35,357 bases of DNA from an uncultured Coriobacteriia bacterium (GTDB lineage: Bacteria; Actinomycetota; Coriobacteriia; Coriobacteriales; Eggerthellaceae): the NCBI GenBank assembly GCA_949288145.1, contig CASEJD010000091.1, positions 1 to 35,357 of the forward strand. The letters are read 5' to 3'. The position numbers and the translations under genes were made by a program. Position 1 is the first letter of the stretch. Each line of letters starts with the position of its first letter. Positions 16,159 to 22,576 of the stretch are shown one piece after another. The notes beneath the pieces were generated by a model. The model was not told the DNA's origin. It saw only the letters and a program-made list of their open reading frames with translations, and did not search any database.

Positions 16159-17055
16159 ATGACGCGATTCAAGCCTGACCACGAGATCGTCCTTGCCGGC
16201 TTCGGTTTCGCCGACGACGGCCCGCACCTTGTTCTGAACGACATCGACGAATCGAAGCGCTACCTGTTCCCGGTGCTCGGGCGCACGTTCTCGCTCAAGC
16301 GTCTGCCGAAGCGCTACTGCACCGGCCCGTTCGACCTCAAGACCTTCGAGGCTCGCTGTTGCCCGAACAAGGTGGAGCTGCTGCCGGACATGAAAGAGAC
16401 GCAGTGCCCGGCGTGCATCGAGGAGACGGGCTTCAACCCCTCGTTCTACTTCGCCACCACCATCTCGCCGCAGCAGCGCGCATACAACCTCACGCCGCAC
16501 TTCGTGTACATGGCCTACTTCGCGCCCGGCTTCGTGAAGGTGGGCATCTCCTCGGAGACGCGCGGGGTGGAGCGCCTACTGGAGCAGGGCGCCCGCGCGG
16601 CGTGCATCATCGGGCGGTTCGAGAACGCCGACGCTGCGCGCGAGCTGGAAGCCCGCATGTGCGCGGAAGAGGACATCTACGAGACCATGCGTGCCTCGAA
16701 GAAGCGCGATCTGCTCGTGGAGGTGCCGTACAGCTTCGAAGAGGGCAAGCGCACGCTCGAGGAGACGGCGGCGAAGCACGGCATCGACATCGTCGAGGGG
16801 CCGTTCGACCTGTCGCCGTACTTTTTCGGAGGCCCGTCGCCGAGCGTGGACGAGCTCACGCTGCCGCAGGATGGCGTCGACGACGTGTGCGCCGGGCGCT
16901 GTGTGGGCATGGTGGGCGCCGATCTGGTGTTCCGCCAGGGCGAGATGAACTTCGTGACCCTCGTGAAGGACTGGGAGTCCCACGTGGTGGAGCTGCACGT
17001 GGGCGACGTCATCCACGAGTACTCCTACGAGCCGGCCCAGATGACGCTGCTGTAA
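16159..17055 (+). CDS. DUF2797 family protein with zinc-binding cysteines
   Basis: 298 residues of a family with no assigned function. The N-terminal third is beta-rich and carries a Cys set that could bind zinc: Cys54, Cys67-Cys68, Cys83 and Cys86 (CPAC). The central block HFVYMAYFAPGFVKVGIS, then R135, E138 and QGA (143-145), resembles the start of a GIY-YIG nuclease-like fold (VYxA ... KVGIS ... R), and is the most conserved part of DUF2797. Whether it cleaves nucleic acid is unknown. The ATG is preceded by CAGGAG; a longer in-frame reading would start within the kinase gene and cross the leader hairpin. It appears to be transcribed alone. Confidence 0.75.
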   Translation: MTRFKPDHEIVLAGFGFADDGPHLVLNDIDESKRYLFPVLGRTFSLKRLPKRYCTGPFDLKTFEARCCPNKVELLPDMKETQCPACIEETGFNPSFYFATTISPQQRAYNLTPHFVYMAYFAPGFVKVGISSETRGVERLLEQGARAACIIGRFENADAARELEARMCAEEDIYETMRASKKRDLLVEVPYSFEEGKRTLEETAAKHGIDIVEGPFDLSPYFFGGPSPSVDELTLPQDGVDDVCAGRCVGMVGADLVFRQGEMNFVTLVKDWESHVVELHVGDVIHEYSYEPAQMTLL

Positions 17056-17260
17056 TCGGTGGCGCGCTGGCGTGTGCGATGCCGCGGCGTTCGCGCCCGC
17101 AAGCAGCTGCCAGCGCGGTCGCGCAGCGCCAACATAGCGCCAGCGCAGTGTCGCCCGCGCTTTCGCTCCGTGCATCAAGAGCGTGTACGACGCTTGTTTG
17201 AACCAGGTAATGAAACGCAAACAATCCCTGCCTACGCTTCCGGTCAACGCGCCTCGGTGG

Positions 17261-17266
17261 TAGCAT
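17261..17266 (+). promoter_or_regulatory. Candidate -10 element for the acetyltransferase-nfo unit
   Basis: TAGCAT in GGTGGTAGCATGGG lies 48 bases before the proposed TTG start at 17315. No clear -35 box. Confidence 0.35.
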
Positions 17267-17314
17267 GGGCGCGCTCTCAAAGGGGGAGTGCACACGAATG
17301 AGAACGGAGAGAGC

Positions 17315-17941
17315 TTGAACACGTTCCAAAGCATCGTTGGGAACGACGGCGACCTGTCCATGCGCTTCGCCACGCTGGAGGACGCCGAGGCGCTGCTGGA
17401 CATCTACGCGCCCTACATTGACCAGCCGGTCACCTTCGAGTTCGAGGTTCCGCCGCTGGAGGAGTTCCGCCATCGCATCATCGAGCGCATCGCGTTCTAT
17501 CCGTACCTGGTCATCGAAGTGGATGGGAAGGTGGTGGGCTACGCCTACGCCAGCCGTTACAAGGCGCGTCCGGGCTACCAGTGGGACGTGGAGCTGTCCA
17601 TCTACGTCGACCAGAACTGCCGTGGCCGCGGCGTGGGCCGCAAGCTGTACACCGCGCTGCTCAAGCTGCTGCAGATGCAGGGCGTGCGCAACGCGTTCGG
17701 CATCGTGTCCATGCCCAACGTCGGCAGCATGCACCTGCACCGCAAGATGGGCTTCCGCGTGGTGGGCATCCAGTACCGCGCGGGCTACAAGTGCGGGGAG
17801 TGGCACGACGTCCTCATCTTCCAGAAGGAGCTCGGCGACTTCGAGTCCGAGCCGCAGCCCATTGTGCCCATCGCGGCGTTCGAGCCGCCCGCCATCGAGG
17901 CGGTGCTCTCGGGCGCGCTTGCGGGCACGATCAAGATCTAG
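17315..17941 (+). CDS. GNAT N-acetyltransferase, phosphinothricin/methionine-sulfoximine acetyltransferase-like
   Basis: 208 residues. The fold and motifs match the PAT/MnaT branch of GNAT enzymes: MRFATLEDAEALLDIYAPYI at the N-terminus, VVGYAYASRYKARPGYQWDV in the middle, the acetyl-CoA loop QNCRGRGVGRKLY, and the C-terminal SMPNVGSMHLHRKMGFRVVG. These enzymes acetylate amino groups of small amino-acid-like compounds; the substrate here is unknown. Start choice: the in-frame TTG at 17315 follows CGGAGAG at good spacing, whereas GTG 17288 touches its purine run directly and the ATG at 17360 has no ribosome binding site. The C-terminal 30 residues extend beyond the usual family end. Endonuclease IV begins nine bases after the stop, so the two are likely co-transcribed. 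Confidence 0.8.
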   Translation: MNTFQSIVGNDGDLSMRFATLEDAEALLDIYAPYIDQPVTFEFEVPPLEEFRHRIIERIAFYPYLVIEVDGKVVGYAYASRYKARPGYQWDVELSIYVDQNCRGRGVGRKLYTALLKLLQMQGVRNAFGIVSMPNVGSMHLHRKMGFRVVGIQYRAGYKCGEWHDVLIFQKELGDFESEPQPIVPIAAFEPPAIEAVLSGALAGTIKI

Positions 17942-17950
17942 GCGCGCGCC

Positions 17951-18802
17951 ATGCCGGGCCTGACCATCGGCTGCCATCTGTCCAGCGCCAAGGGCTACCT
18001 GCACATGGCGAAGACCGCCGTCTCCATCGGGGCGAGCACGTTCCAGTTCTTCACGCGCAACCCGCGCGGCGGCAAGGCGAAGGCGCACGACCCGAAGGAC
18101 ATCGCGGCGTTCCGCGCGTACGCGGCGGAGCACGGCATGACCGTGTTCCTGGCGCACGCGCCCTACACGCTGAACCCTGCGGCGGCGGATGCGCGCGTGC
18201 AGGAGTTCGCGCGCGAGACGTTCGCGGACGATCTGGCGCGCATGGAGGCCACGCCCGGGCAGCTGTACAACTTCCATCCGGGCAGCCACGTGAAGCAGGG
18301 CGTCGAAGTCGGCGTCGAGAAGATCGCCGCCGTCCTGAACGAGGTCCTGCGTCCCGAGCAGACCACGACGGTGCTGCTTGAGACCATGGCGGGCAAGGGC
18401 ACGGAGGTCGGCCGCAGCTTCGAGGAGCTCGCCGCCATCATCGGGCGCACGGAGCTGTCCGACCACGTGGGCGTGTGCCTGGACACCTGCCACGTGTGGG
18501 ACGCGGGCTACGACATCGCGGGCGACCTCGACGGCGTGCTCGAGGAGTTCGACCGCATCGTGGGACTCGACCGCCTGAAGGCCGTGCACCTGAACGACAG
18601 CCTGAACCCGCGCGGTGCGCGGAAGGACCGCCATGCGCGCATCGGCGAAGGCCACATCGGCTTCGAGGCGCTCTCCGCCGTGACGTGCCATCCGGCGCTG
18701 CGCGGCCTGCCGTTCTTCCTGGAGACGCCCAATGAATTGCCCGGCTACGCCGACGAGATCGCGCGCCTGAAGGAAGCGTTCGGGTATGATGTGCACGAGT
18801 AA
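17951..18802 (+). CDS. nfo: Endonuclease IV (AP endonuclease)
   Basis: 283 residues, standard length. Nfo cuts the DNA backbone 5' of abasic sites in base excision repair and uses three zinc ions. The metal ligands line up with E. coli Nfo: His69 (AHAPYTLN), His109 (NFHPGSH), Glu144 (LLETMAGKG), Asp178 and His181 ([13 protein letters not shown]), His213 (VHLNDS), Asp226 and His228 ([13 protein letters not shown]) and Glu258 (FFLETPNE). It follows the acetyltransferase by nine bases with no strong ribosome binding site of its own, so it probably depends on translational coupling. Confidence 0.96.
   Translation: MPGLTIGCHLSSAKGYLHMAKTAVSIGASTFQFFTRNPRGGKAKAHDPKDIAAFRAYAAEHGMTVFLAHAPYTLNPAAADARVQEFARETFADDLARMEATPGQLYNFHPGSHVKQGVEVGVEKIAAVLNEVLRPEQTTTVLLETMAGKGTEVGRSFEELAAIIGRTELSDHVGVCLDTCHVWDAGYDIAGDLDGVLEEFDRIVGLDRLKAVHLNDSLNPRGARKDRHARIGEGHIGFEALSAVTCHPALRGLPFFLETPNELPGYADEIARLKEAFGYDVHE
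18785..18790 (+). promoter_or_regulatory. Candidate -10 inside the end of nfo
   Basis: TATGAT in CGGGTATGATGTG lies 65 bases before the ATG at 18856, a spacing like that of other candidate -10 elements here. It overlaps the last codons of nfo. Confidence 0.25.
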
Positions 18803-18855
18803 ACGCCGGCTTCGCGCGTGAGCGCAGGAGAGGGCGCGGTGACGAAAGGATTCGC

Positions 18856-19314
18856 ATGAGCAAGAAAAAGAACAAGCACGCCAGCAACCAGCACCTGGTG
18901 TCGGTGTCATCGCGCGATTTGAACCTGCTCGCGGGCGTGTCGATCGCGGGCCTCGCCTCGGGCGTGCTGGCGCTCGTGCTAGTGGGCACGGCGCTCTCGT
19001 CGCTCGACACGGGCAACGGGCTCCAATGGCTACGCCTGTTCACGCCCACGGCCACGTTCGCCGACATCATCATGGTGTTCATCGGCGCGTTTCTCATGAT
19101 CGCGTTCGGCTTCTTGGGCTACCGCGCGTACCGCGAGCCCTCGAAGATCGTCCCGTTCCACTGGGTGAGCCTGTTCGCCATCGCCTTCATGGCGGTGGAC
19201 TTCTTCGCCCGCATCGCGGGGGGCATCTCGTGGCTCGACCTGCTGTGCCTGGTCATCGCCATCGTGGGCTACGCCATCGACGCGCGCCTGAAGAAGCAGC
19301 TCACCGCGAAATAG
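18856..19314 (+). CDS. Small membrane protein with four helices, function unknown
   Basis: 152 residues. After a lysine-rich cytoplasmic N-terminus (MSKKKNKHASNQH) come four hydrophobic segments: about 23-47, 66-88, 100-120 and 122-143, ending in a charged tail. The positive N-terminus and tail suggest both ends are inside the cell. No family motif is recognised. AAAGGA precedes the ATG. It sits 53 bases after nfo and is followed by a terminator, so it may be the last gene of the nfo transcript or have its own promoter. Confidence 0.7.
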   Translation: MSKKKNKHASNQHLVSVSSRDLNLLAGVSIAGLASGVLALVLVGTALSSLDTGNGLQWLRLFTPTATFADIIMVFIGAFLMIAFGFLGYRAYREPSKIVPFHWVSLFAIAFMAVDFFARIAGGISWLDLLCLVIAIVGYAIDARLKKQLTAK

Positions 19315-19347
19315 GCAGCACATCCGCACAACCCACCTGCTGTGACC

Positions 19348-19380
19348 GCACGGCGCCCAAGCGGCGCCGTGCGTGTTTTT
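19348..19380 (+). terminator. Rho-independent terminator after the small membrane protein
   Basis: A perfect 10-bp stem (19348-19357 with 19363-19372), loop CAAGC, is followed by GTGTTTTT. Confidence 0.88.
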
Positions 19381-19388
19381 CGGGGCGC

Positions 19389-19394
19389 TACAAT
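19389..19394 (+). promoter_or_regulatory. Candidate -10 element for the Nudix-PHP unit
   Basis: TACAAT in GGCGCTACAATGGGGC lies 43 bases before the ATG at 19438 and directly after the preceding terminator. Confidence 0.45.
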
Positions 19395-19437
19395 GGGGCG
19401 CAGTGAAGTGTGCAGGCGTCGACGAAAGCGAGGCGGC

Positions 19438-20427
19438 ATGGGGGCGAGCGAAGAGAGGCTGTTCCGATCGGGCGAGCAGTTCGTCGTGCGGGACGTGCCC
19501 GCTCAGACGGCCGACCGTGCCAGGGCGTTCTTGGGCGCGGTCGGATTCCAGCCCGTCGCGCCGCGCCTGTCGTCATCCGTGCTGCTCATGCGCGAACGCT
19601 GGGGACAGGAGAAGACCGAATGGAGCATCGAGCGCGACCCGGCGCTCGAAGCGGTGCGCGAGCGCGCTGCCGCGATGCGCGCCGCGGGCACGCCGCTTCC
19701 ATACCCCCTCGCCGTGCCGGACAACGGCATCGAGGTCTTCATGATCCGCCGGCAGCGCTCCATGCCCACGTCGCCGAACGCGGTGGTGTTCCCCGGTGGC
19801 GGCGCCGACGTGCGCGATGCGGAAGAAGACCTGCCATGGGACGGCCCTGCGCCGTCTGAGTGGGCGGCGCTGCTGGGCGTCAGCGAGGAGACGGCGCGCC
19901 GCGCGGTGGTGGCTGCCGTGCGCGAGGTCTACGAGGAGACCGGCGTGCTGTTGGCGGGCCTGCCCGACGGCACGGTGGTGGGCGACGCGTCCGGAGCGGC
20001 ATGGGCGGATCACCGCGCGGCCTTGTCCGGCCACCAGGAGTCGTTCGCGGGCTTCCTGCGCGCTGTGGGCCTTCGGCTGCGCTCTGACCTGCTAGGTGCG
20101 AAGGCGCGCTGGACCACGCCACCGTATGAGCCTCGCCGCTATGACACGTTCTTCTTCGCTGCCGCGGTGCCTGCCGGGCAAGAGCCCGACGGGGAGTGCA
20201 GCGAGTCGTTCATATCCGACTGGATTCAACCGCGCTGGGCGTTCGTGCGCGGCGACGACGGGACCATCAACCTGCTGCCGCCCACGAAGTACAATCTGGA
20301 GCAGGCGATGTGCGCTGCGTCGCTCGAGGACGCCCTATGCTCCGTCGACGCGCCGGTCAGGCGCATGATGACGGAGCCGTTCGTGCAGGACGACGGCTCT
20401 ATTGGGCTGCGCACGCTCGTTCCGTAG
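19438..20427 (+). CDS. Nudix hydrolase with split Nudix box (NUDT19-like)
   Basis: 329 residues, long for a Nudix enzyme. The Nudix helix is present as REVYEETGVLL (162-172), and the glycine part of the box as FPGGGADV (118-125). Between them is an insertion of roughly 20 residues beyond the normal spacing, which is the pattern of NUDT19/RP2-type CoA diphosphatases. The metal-binding Glu pair of REVYEE is intact. Such enzymes hydrolyse nucleoside diphosphates linked to another group; CoA or acyl-CoA is a reasonable guess, not proven. ATG at 19438 follows GAGG; a longer in-frame reading would start inside the terminator. The PHP gene follows after 39 bases and is probably co-transcribed. Confidence 0.75.
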   Translation: MGASEERLFRSGEQFVVRDVPAQTADRARAFLGAVGFQPVAPRLSSSVLLMRERWGQEKTEWSIERDPALEAVRERAAAMRAAGTPLPYPLAVPDNGIEVFMIRRQRSMPTSPNAVVFPGGGADVRDAEEDLPWDGPAPSEWAALLGVSEETARRAVVAAVREVYEETGVLLAGLPDGTVVGDASGAAWADHRAALSGHQESFAGFLRAVGLRLRSDLLGAKARWTTPPYEPRRYDTFFFAAAVPAGQEPDGECSESFISDWIQPRWAFVRGDDGTINLLPPTKYNLEQAMCAASLEDALCSVDAPVRRMMTEPFVQDDGSIGLRTLVP

Positions 20428-20466
20428 CGCGCTCGCGGCGCGAAGCTTCGAACGGAAAGGACCCGC

Positions 20467-21309
20467 ATGGACCAAAGCATGCTGCTCGAGGTGCTGGGCG
20501 TGCGCGAGGGGGAGCCGTACCGGGCAGACCTGCACGTCCACTCCACCGTGTCAGACGGCTCCGAAACGTGCGCGCAGCTGGTCGCGCGCGCGGCAGGGTC
20601 GGGGCTGACGCACGTCGCGTTCACGAACCACGACACCACGCGAGGCATCGCGGCGGCGCAGCGCGCCGGCCGCGCCGTCGGCGTGGTCGTGGTGGGCGGC
20701 GTGGACATCTCCGCGTACGATTTCGCGCGCGACCGTAAGGTGCACATTCTCGGCCTGGGCCTGCGCGAAGGATCGCCCGCGGTCGAGCGCCTCTGTCGTC
20801 CGTTGCTGCAGCGTCGTGAGGCGGCGTCTCGATGGCAGCTGGAGTGCTTGCTGCAGGCGGGATTTGCCGTGGACGTGGAGAAGGTCGAGCGCCTGGCGGC
20901 GGCGTCCACGTGCCCGTATAAGCAGCACATCATGGCGGGCTTGGTCGACGCGCCGTGCGCGAGCCCGGAGTGGCAGCGTCTGTACCGCCGCCTGTTCAAG
21001 GGCGAGGGCGTCGCCGTGCGCGATATCGAGTACGTGGACGCGCGCGATGCCGTCGCTGCCATCGTGCGCGACGGTGGGCGTGCGGTCTTGGCCCACCCGG
21101 GGCAGATGGGCAGCTACGAGCTCGTGCCCGCGCTCGTGGAGGCGGGCCTGTCGGGCATCGAACGCCTGCATCCCGACCATGGCGCGGCGGACCACGACCG
21201 GTGCTACAACCTGGCGCGCCGCTACGGCCTGTTCTGCACGGGCGGCTCTGATTACCATGGCGTGTTCGGGCGGTCTCCCTCGCTGGGGTGCTGCCGAATC
21301 GAAGGGTAG
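20467..21309 (+). CDS. PHP-domain phosphoesterase
   Basis: 280 residues. PHP proteins hydrolyse phosphate esters with a cluster of metal ions. Metal ligands visible are His23 and His25 (DLHVHSTVSDGS), Asp30, His55 and Asp56 (FTNHDT), His93 (KVHILGLGL), a late His in VLAHPGQMG, and SDYHG near the end. The bridging acid usually found as Glu in GVEIS is Asp80 here (GVDIS). The architecture with an insert between the two halves is that of the YciV/RNase AM group that acts on 3',5'-bisnucleotides or short RNA; this is a family inference. AAAGGA precedes the ATG. The next gene starts nine bases after the stop. Confidence 0.88.
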   Translation: MDQSMLLEVLGVREGEPYRADLHVHSTVSDGSETCAQLVARAAGSGLTHVAFTNHDTTRGIAAAQRAGRAVGVVVVGGVDISAYDFARDRKVHILGLGLREGSPAVERLCRPLLQRREAASRWQLECLLQAGFAVDVEKVERLAAASTCPYKQHIMAGLVDAPCASPEWQRLYRRLFKGEGVAVRDIEYVDARDAVAAIVRDGGRAVLAHPGQMGSYELVPALVEAGLSGIERLHPDHGAADHDRCYNLARRYGLFCTGGSDYHGVFGRSPSLGCCRIEG

Positions 21310-21318
21310 GGTGCTGGC

Positions 21319-21621
21319 ATGGAGCGACTGACCACGAAGCGACCGGACGGCACGTTCGCGGTTGATGCGGCCGCCGTCTGCGCGAACGACGACGGCACGG
21401 CGGGCGGCGCGGCAGTTGACCGGCTGGGCGCGCTCGAGGACGTCTACGAGGCACTCTCAGCGCGGCTGAGCGAGCTGGAGGCGCGCGTCGACGCCCTGAA
21501 GGCGCAAGGACGCGCGCGCAGCTCAAGCGCCCAGCAGCTGCTCGCGCAGAAGCTCGCCATCCAGAGCACGCTTTCGCTCATGGCGCCCCTCGAGGACGCG
21601 CATGGCGAAGATGAGAACTAA
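21319..21621 (+). CDS. Small coiled-coil protein with a phage-like N-terminus
   Basis: 100 residues. It begins MERLTTKRPDGTFAVD, a start shared by many small phage and prophage proteins of unknown role, followed by VDRLGALEDVYE. Residues about 44-75 (LSARLSELEARVDALKAQGR) should form a coiled coil. Nothing suggests enzymatic activity. It follows the PHP gene closely and ends in a terminator, so it is the last gene of the Nudix-PHP unit. No other phage genes are nearby. Confidence 0.6.
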   Translation: MERLTTKRPDGTFAVDAAAVCANDDGTAGGAAVDRLGALEDVYEALSARLSELEARVDALKAQGRARSSSAQQLLAQKLAIQSTLSLMAPLEDAHGEDEN

Positions 21622-21646
21622 AAGGCCTGTTCGCAGGCCTTCTTTT
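21622..21646 (+). terminator. Rho-independent terminator of the Nudix-PHP unit
   Basis: A perfect 8-bp stem (21622-21629 with 21634-21641) with the stable UUCG loop is followed by CTTTT. It starts immediately after the stop codon. Confidence 0.92.
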
Positions 21647-21830
21647 ATGTTTATCACCCGTTATTCGTGAGGTTCGAAAACACGCCCTCACCAAAAAAGA
21701 GTTCCGGTTTCACGAACTACGGGGCTTCTTAGCTGCCCCTCATCTTGACTACTGTCAGCGTATCCAAGCAACGCGTTTAGGAAATGGGCGTCAGGTTGCT
21801 CGGAGCGCTGAAAAAAAAGGGGGGGACAGC
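21647..21830 (+). promoter_or_regulatory. Upstream region of the 21831 gene, with an A8G7 tract
   Basis: This stretch is richer in A/T than its surroundings. It holds a 7-bp inverted repeat, TTCGTGA (21664-21670) and TCACGAA (21710-21716), 39 bases apart, and a -35-like TTGACT at 21745-21750 without a good -10. Directly before the gene is a run of eight A (21811-21818) and seven G (21819-21825), which includes the ribosome binding site, five bases from the ATG. Confidence 0.4.
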
Positions 21831-22454
21831 ATGACTTCTATCGAAACGACCGACCGCTCCACCGAGGCGGTGGAGCGAGTCATGGCGTGCGTGCGCAAGA
21901 CGCGTGCGAACACGCTGCCCATGTGCGCGTGTCTGCGCGCGTGTCTGGAGGAGGCGCCGTACCGCGACATCGAAGCCGGTCTTGAGTCGTTGACGGTTAT
22001 GAAAACCAGCCTGCAGACGCCGCACGTGCTCATCAACCTGCTCGTCGAGGCGGGCGGCATCGAGCGTACCGCGGTGGAAGAGGAGTCCGCGGAAACCGCT
22101 GATGAATCCAACCTCGATTCCGAGGATCAGCCGACGGACTGGACGCTCAAGACCACCCCGGCAGGCCAGACGGTGCTCGCGTCGCTCGAGCCCGCGAAGA
22201 TGATTGACGCGCTGTGCGCGTCCGAGCCCGCGGAGTTCACGGCCGCCATTAAGGAGACGCTGCGTGCGTGCGAACAGGGCGCAAAGCTCTCCGACGTGAA
22301 CGAGGCGCTTGGCGGCAAGGTCGAGGCCGACGGAAAGAGCGTCTATCCCGAGTATTTCGTCTCGAAGCTCGAAGCGGCAGGCGGCCTTGAGTGGGAGGGC
22401 TGCTGGAGGACCACGGATGCAGGACTGCGCTTCCTGCGGAGGGCGGGCGCGTAA
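21831..22454 (+). CDS. Hypothetical protein with two similar winged-helix-like halves
   Basis: 207 residues, no family recognised. The two halves look related. The first contains HVLINLLVEAGGIERT, an acidic linker (83-101), and DWTLKTTPAGQTVLASL; the second contains YFVSKLEAAGGLEWEGCWRT and TDAGLRFLRR. The pattern helix - LxEAGG(I/L)E - strand - (T)TxAG - helix is that of small winged helices, so a duplicated DNA- or protein-binding module is plausible (inference). Three cysteines cluster near the N-terminus (MACVRK, PMCACLRAC). It lies upstream of the molybdenum reductase operon on the same strand, 122 bases away, and could belong to it functionally. The ribosome binding site is part of an A8G7 run. 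Confidence 0.6.
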   Translation: MTSIETTDRSTEAVERVMACVRKTRANTLPMCACLRACLEEAPYRDIEAGLESLTVMKTSLQTPHVLINLLVEAGGIERTAVEEESAETADESNLDSEDQPTDWTLKTTPAGQTVLASLEPAKMIDALCASEPAEFTAAIKETLRACEQGAKLSDVNEALGGKVEADGKSVYPEYFVSKLEAAGGLEWEGCWRTTDAGLRFLRRAGA

Positions 22455-22508
22455 GCCCGCTGGGCGGCGCGGCCGCGCACGGTCGCGCGTCGTTTTACTT
22501 CGGTCACT

Positions 22509-22552
22509 AGGCGGCATGCCGCCTTGTGCACATTCACGTGGACGAACGTCCA
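22509..22552 (+). promoter_or_regulatory. Two palindromes upstream of the reductase operon
   Basis: A perfect 16-bp palindrome, AGGCGGCATGCCGCCT, lies at 22509-22524. A second dyad, TGGACG-AA-CGTCCA, lies at 22539-22552. Both are within 70 bases of the catalytic-subunit start codon at 22577 and are plausible binding sites for a dimeric regulator or RNA hairpins in the leader. Confidence 0.5.
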
Positions 22553-22576
22553 AGGAAGAGAGAAAAAGGAGGGAGT

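Noticed and set aside
17288-17300. GTG at 17288 and ATG at 17298 as acetyltransferase starts
   Set aside because: The GTG touches its purine-rich site with no spacing, and the ATG is out of frame with the enzyme.
21319-21621. Prophage remnant
   Set aside because: Only the N-terminus of one small protein is phage-like; there are no integrase, structural genes, attachment repeats or composition change.
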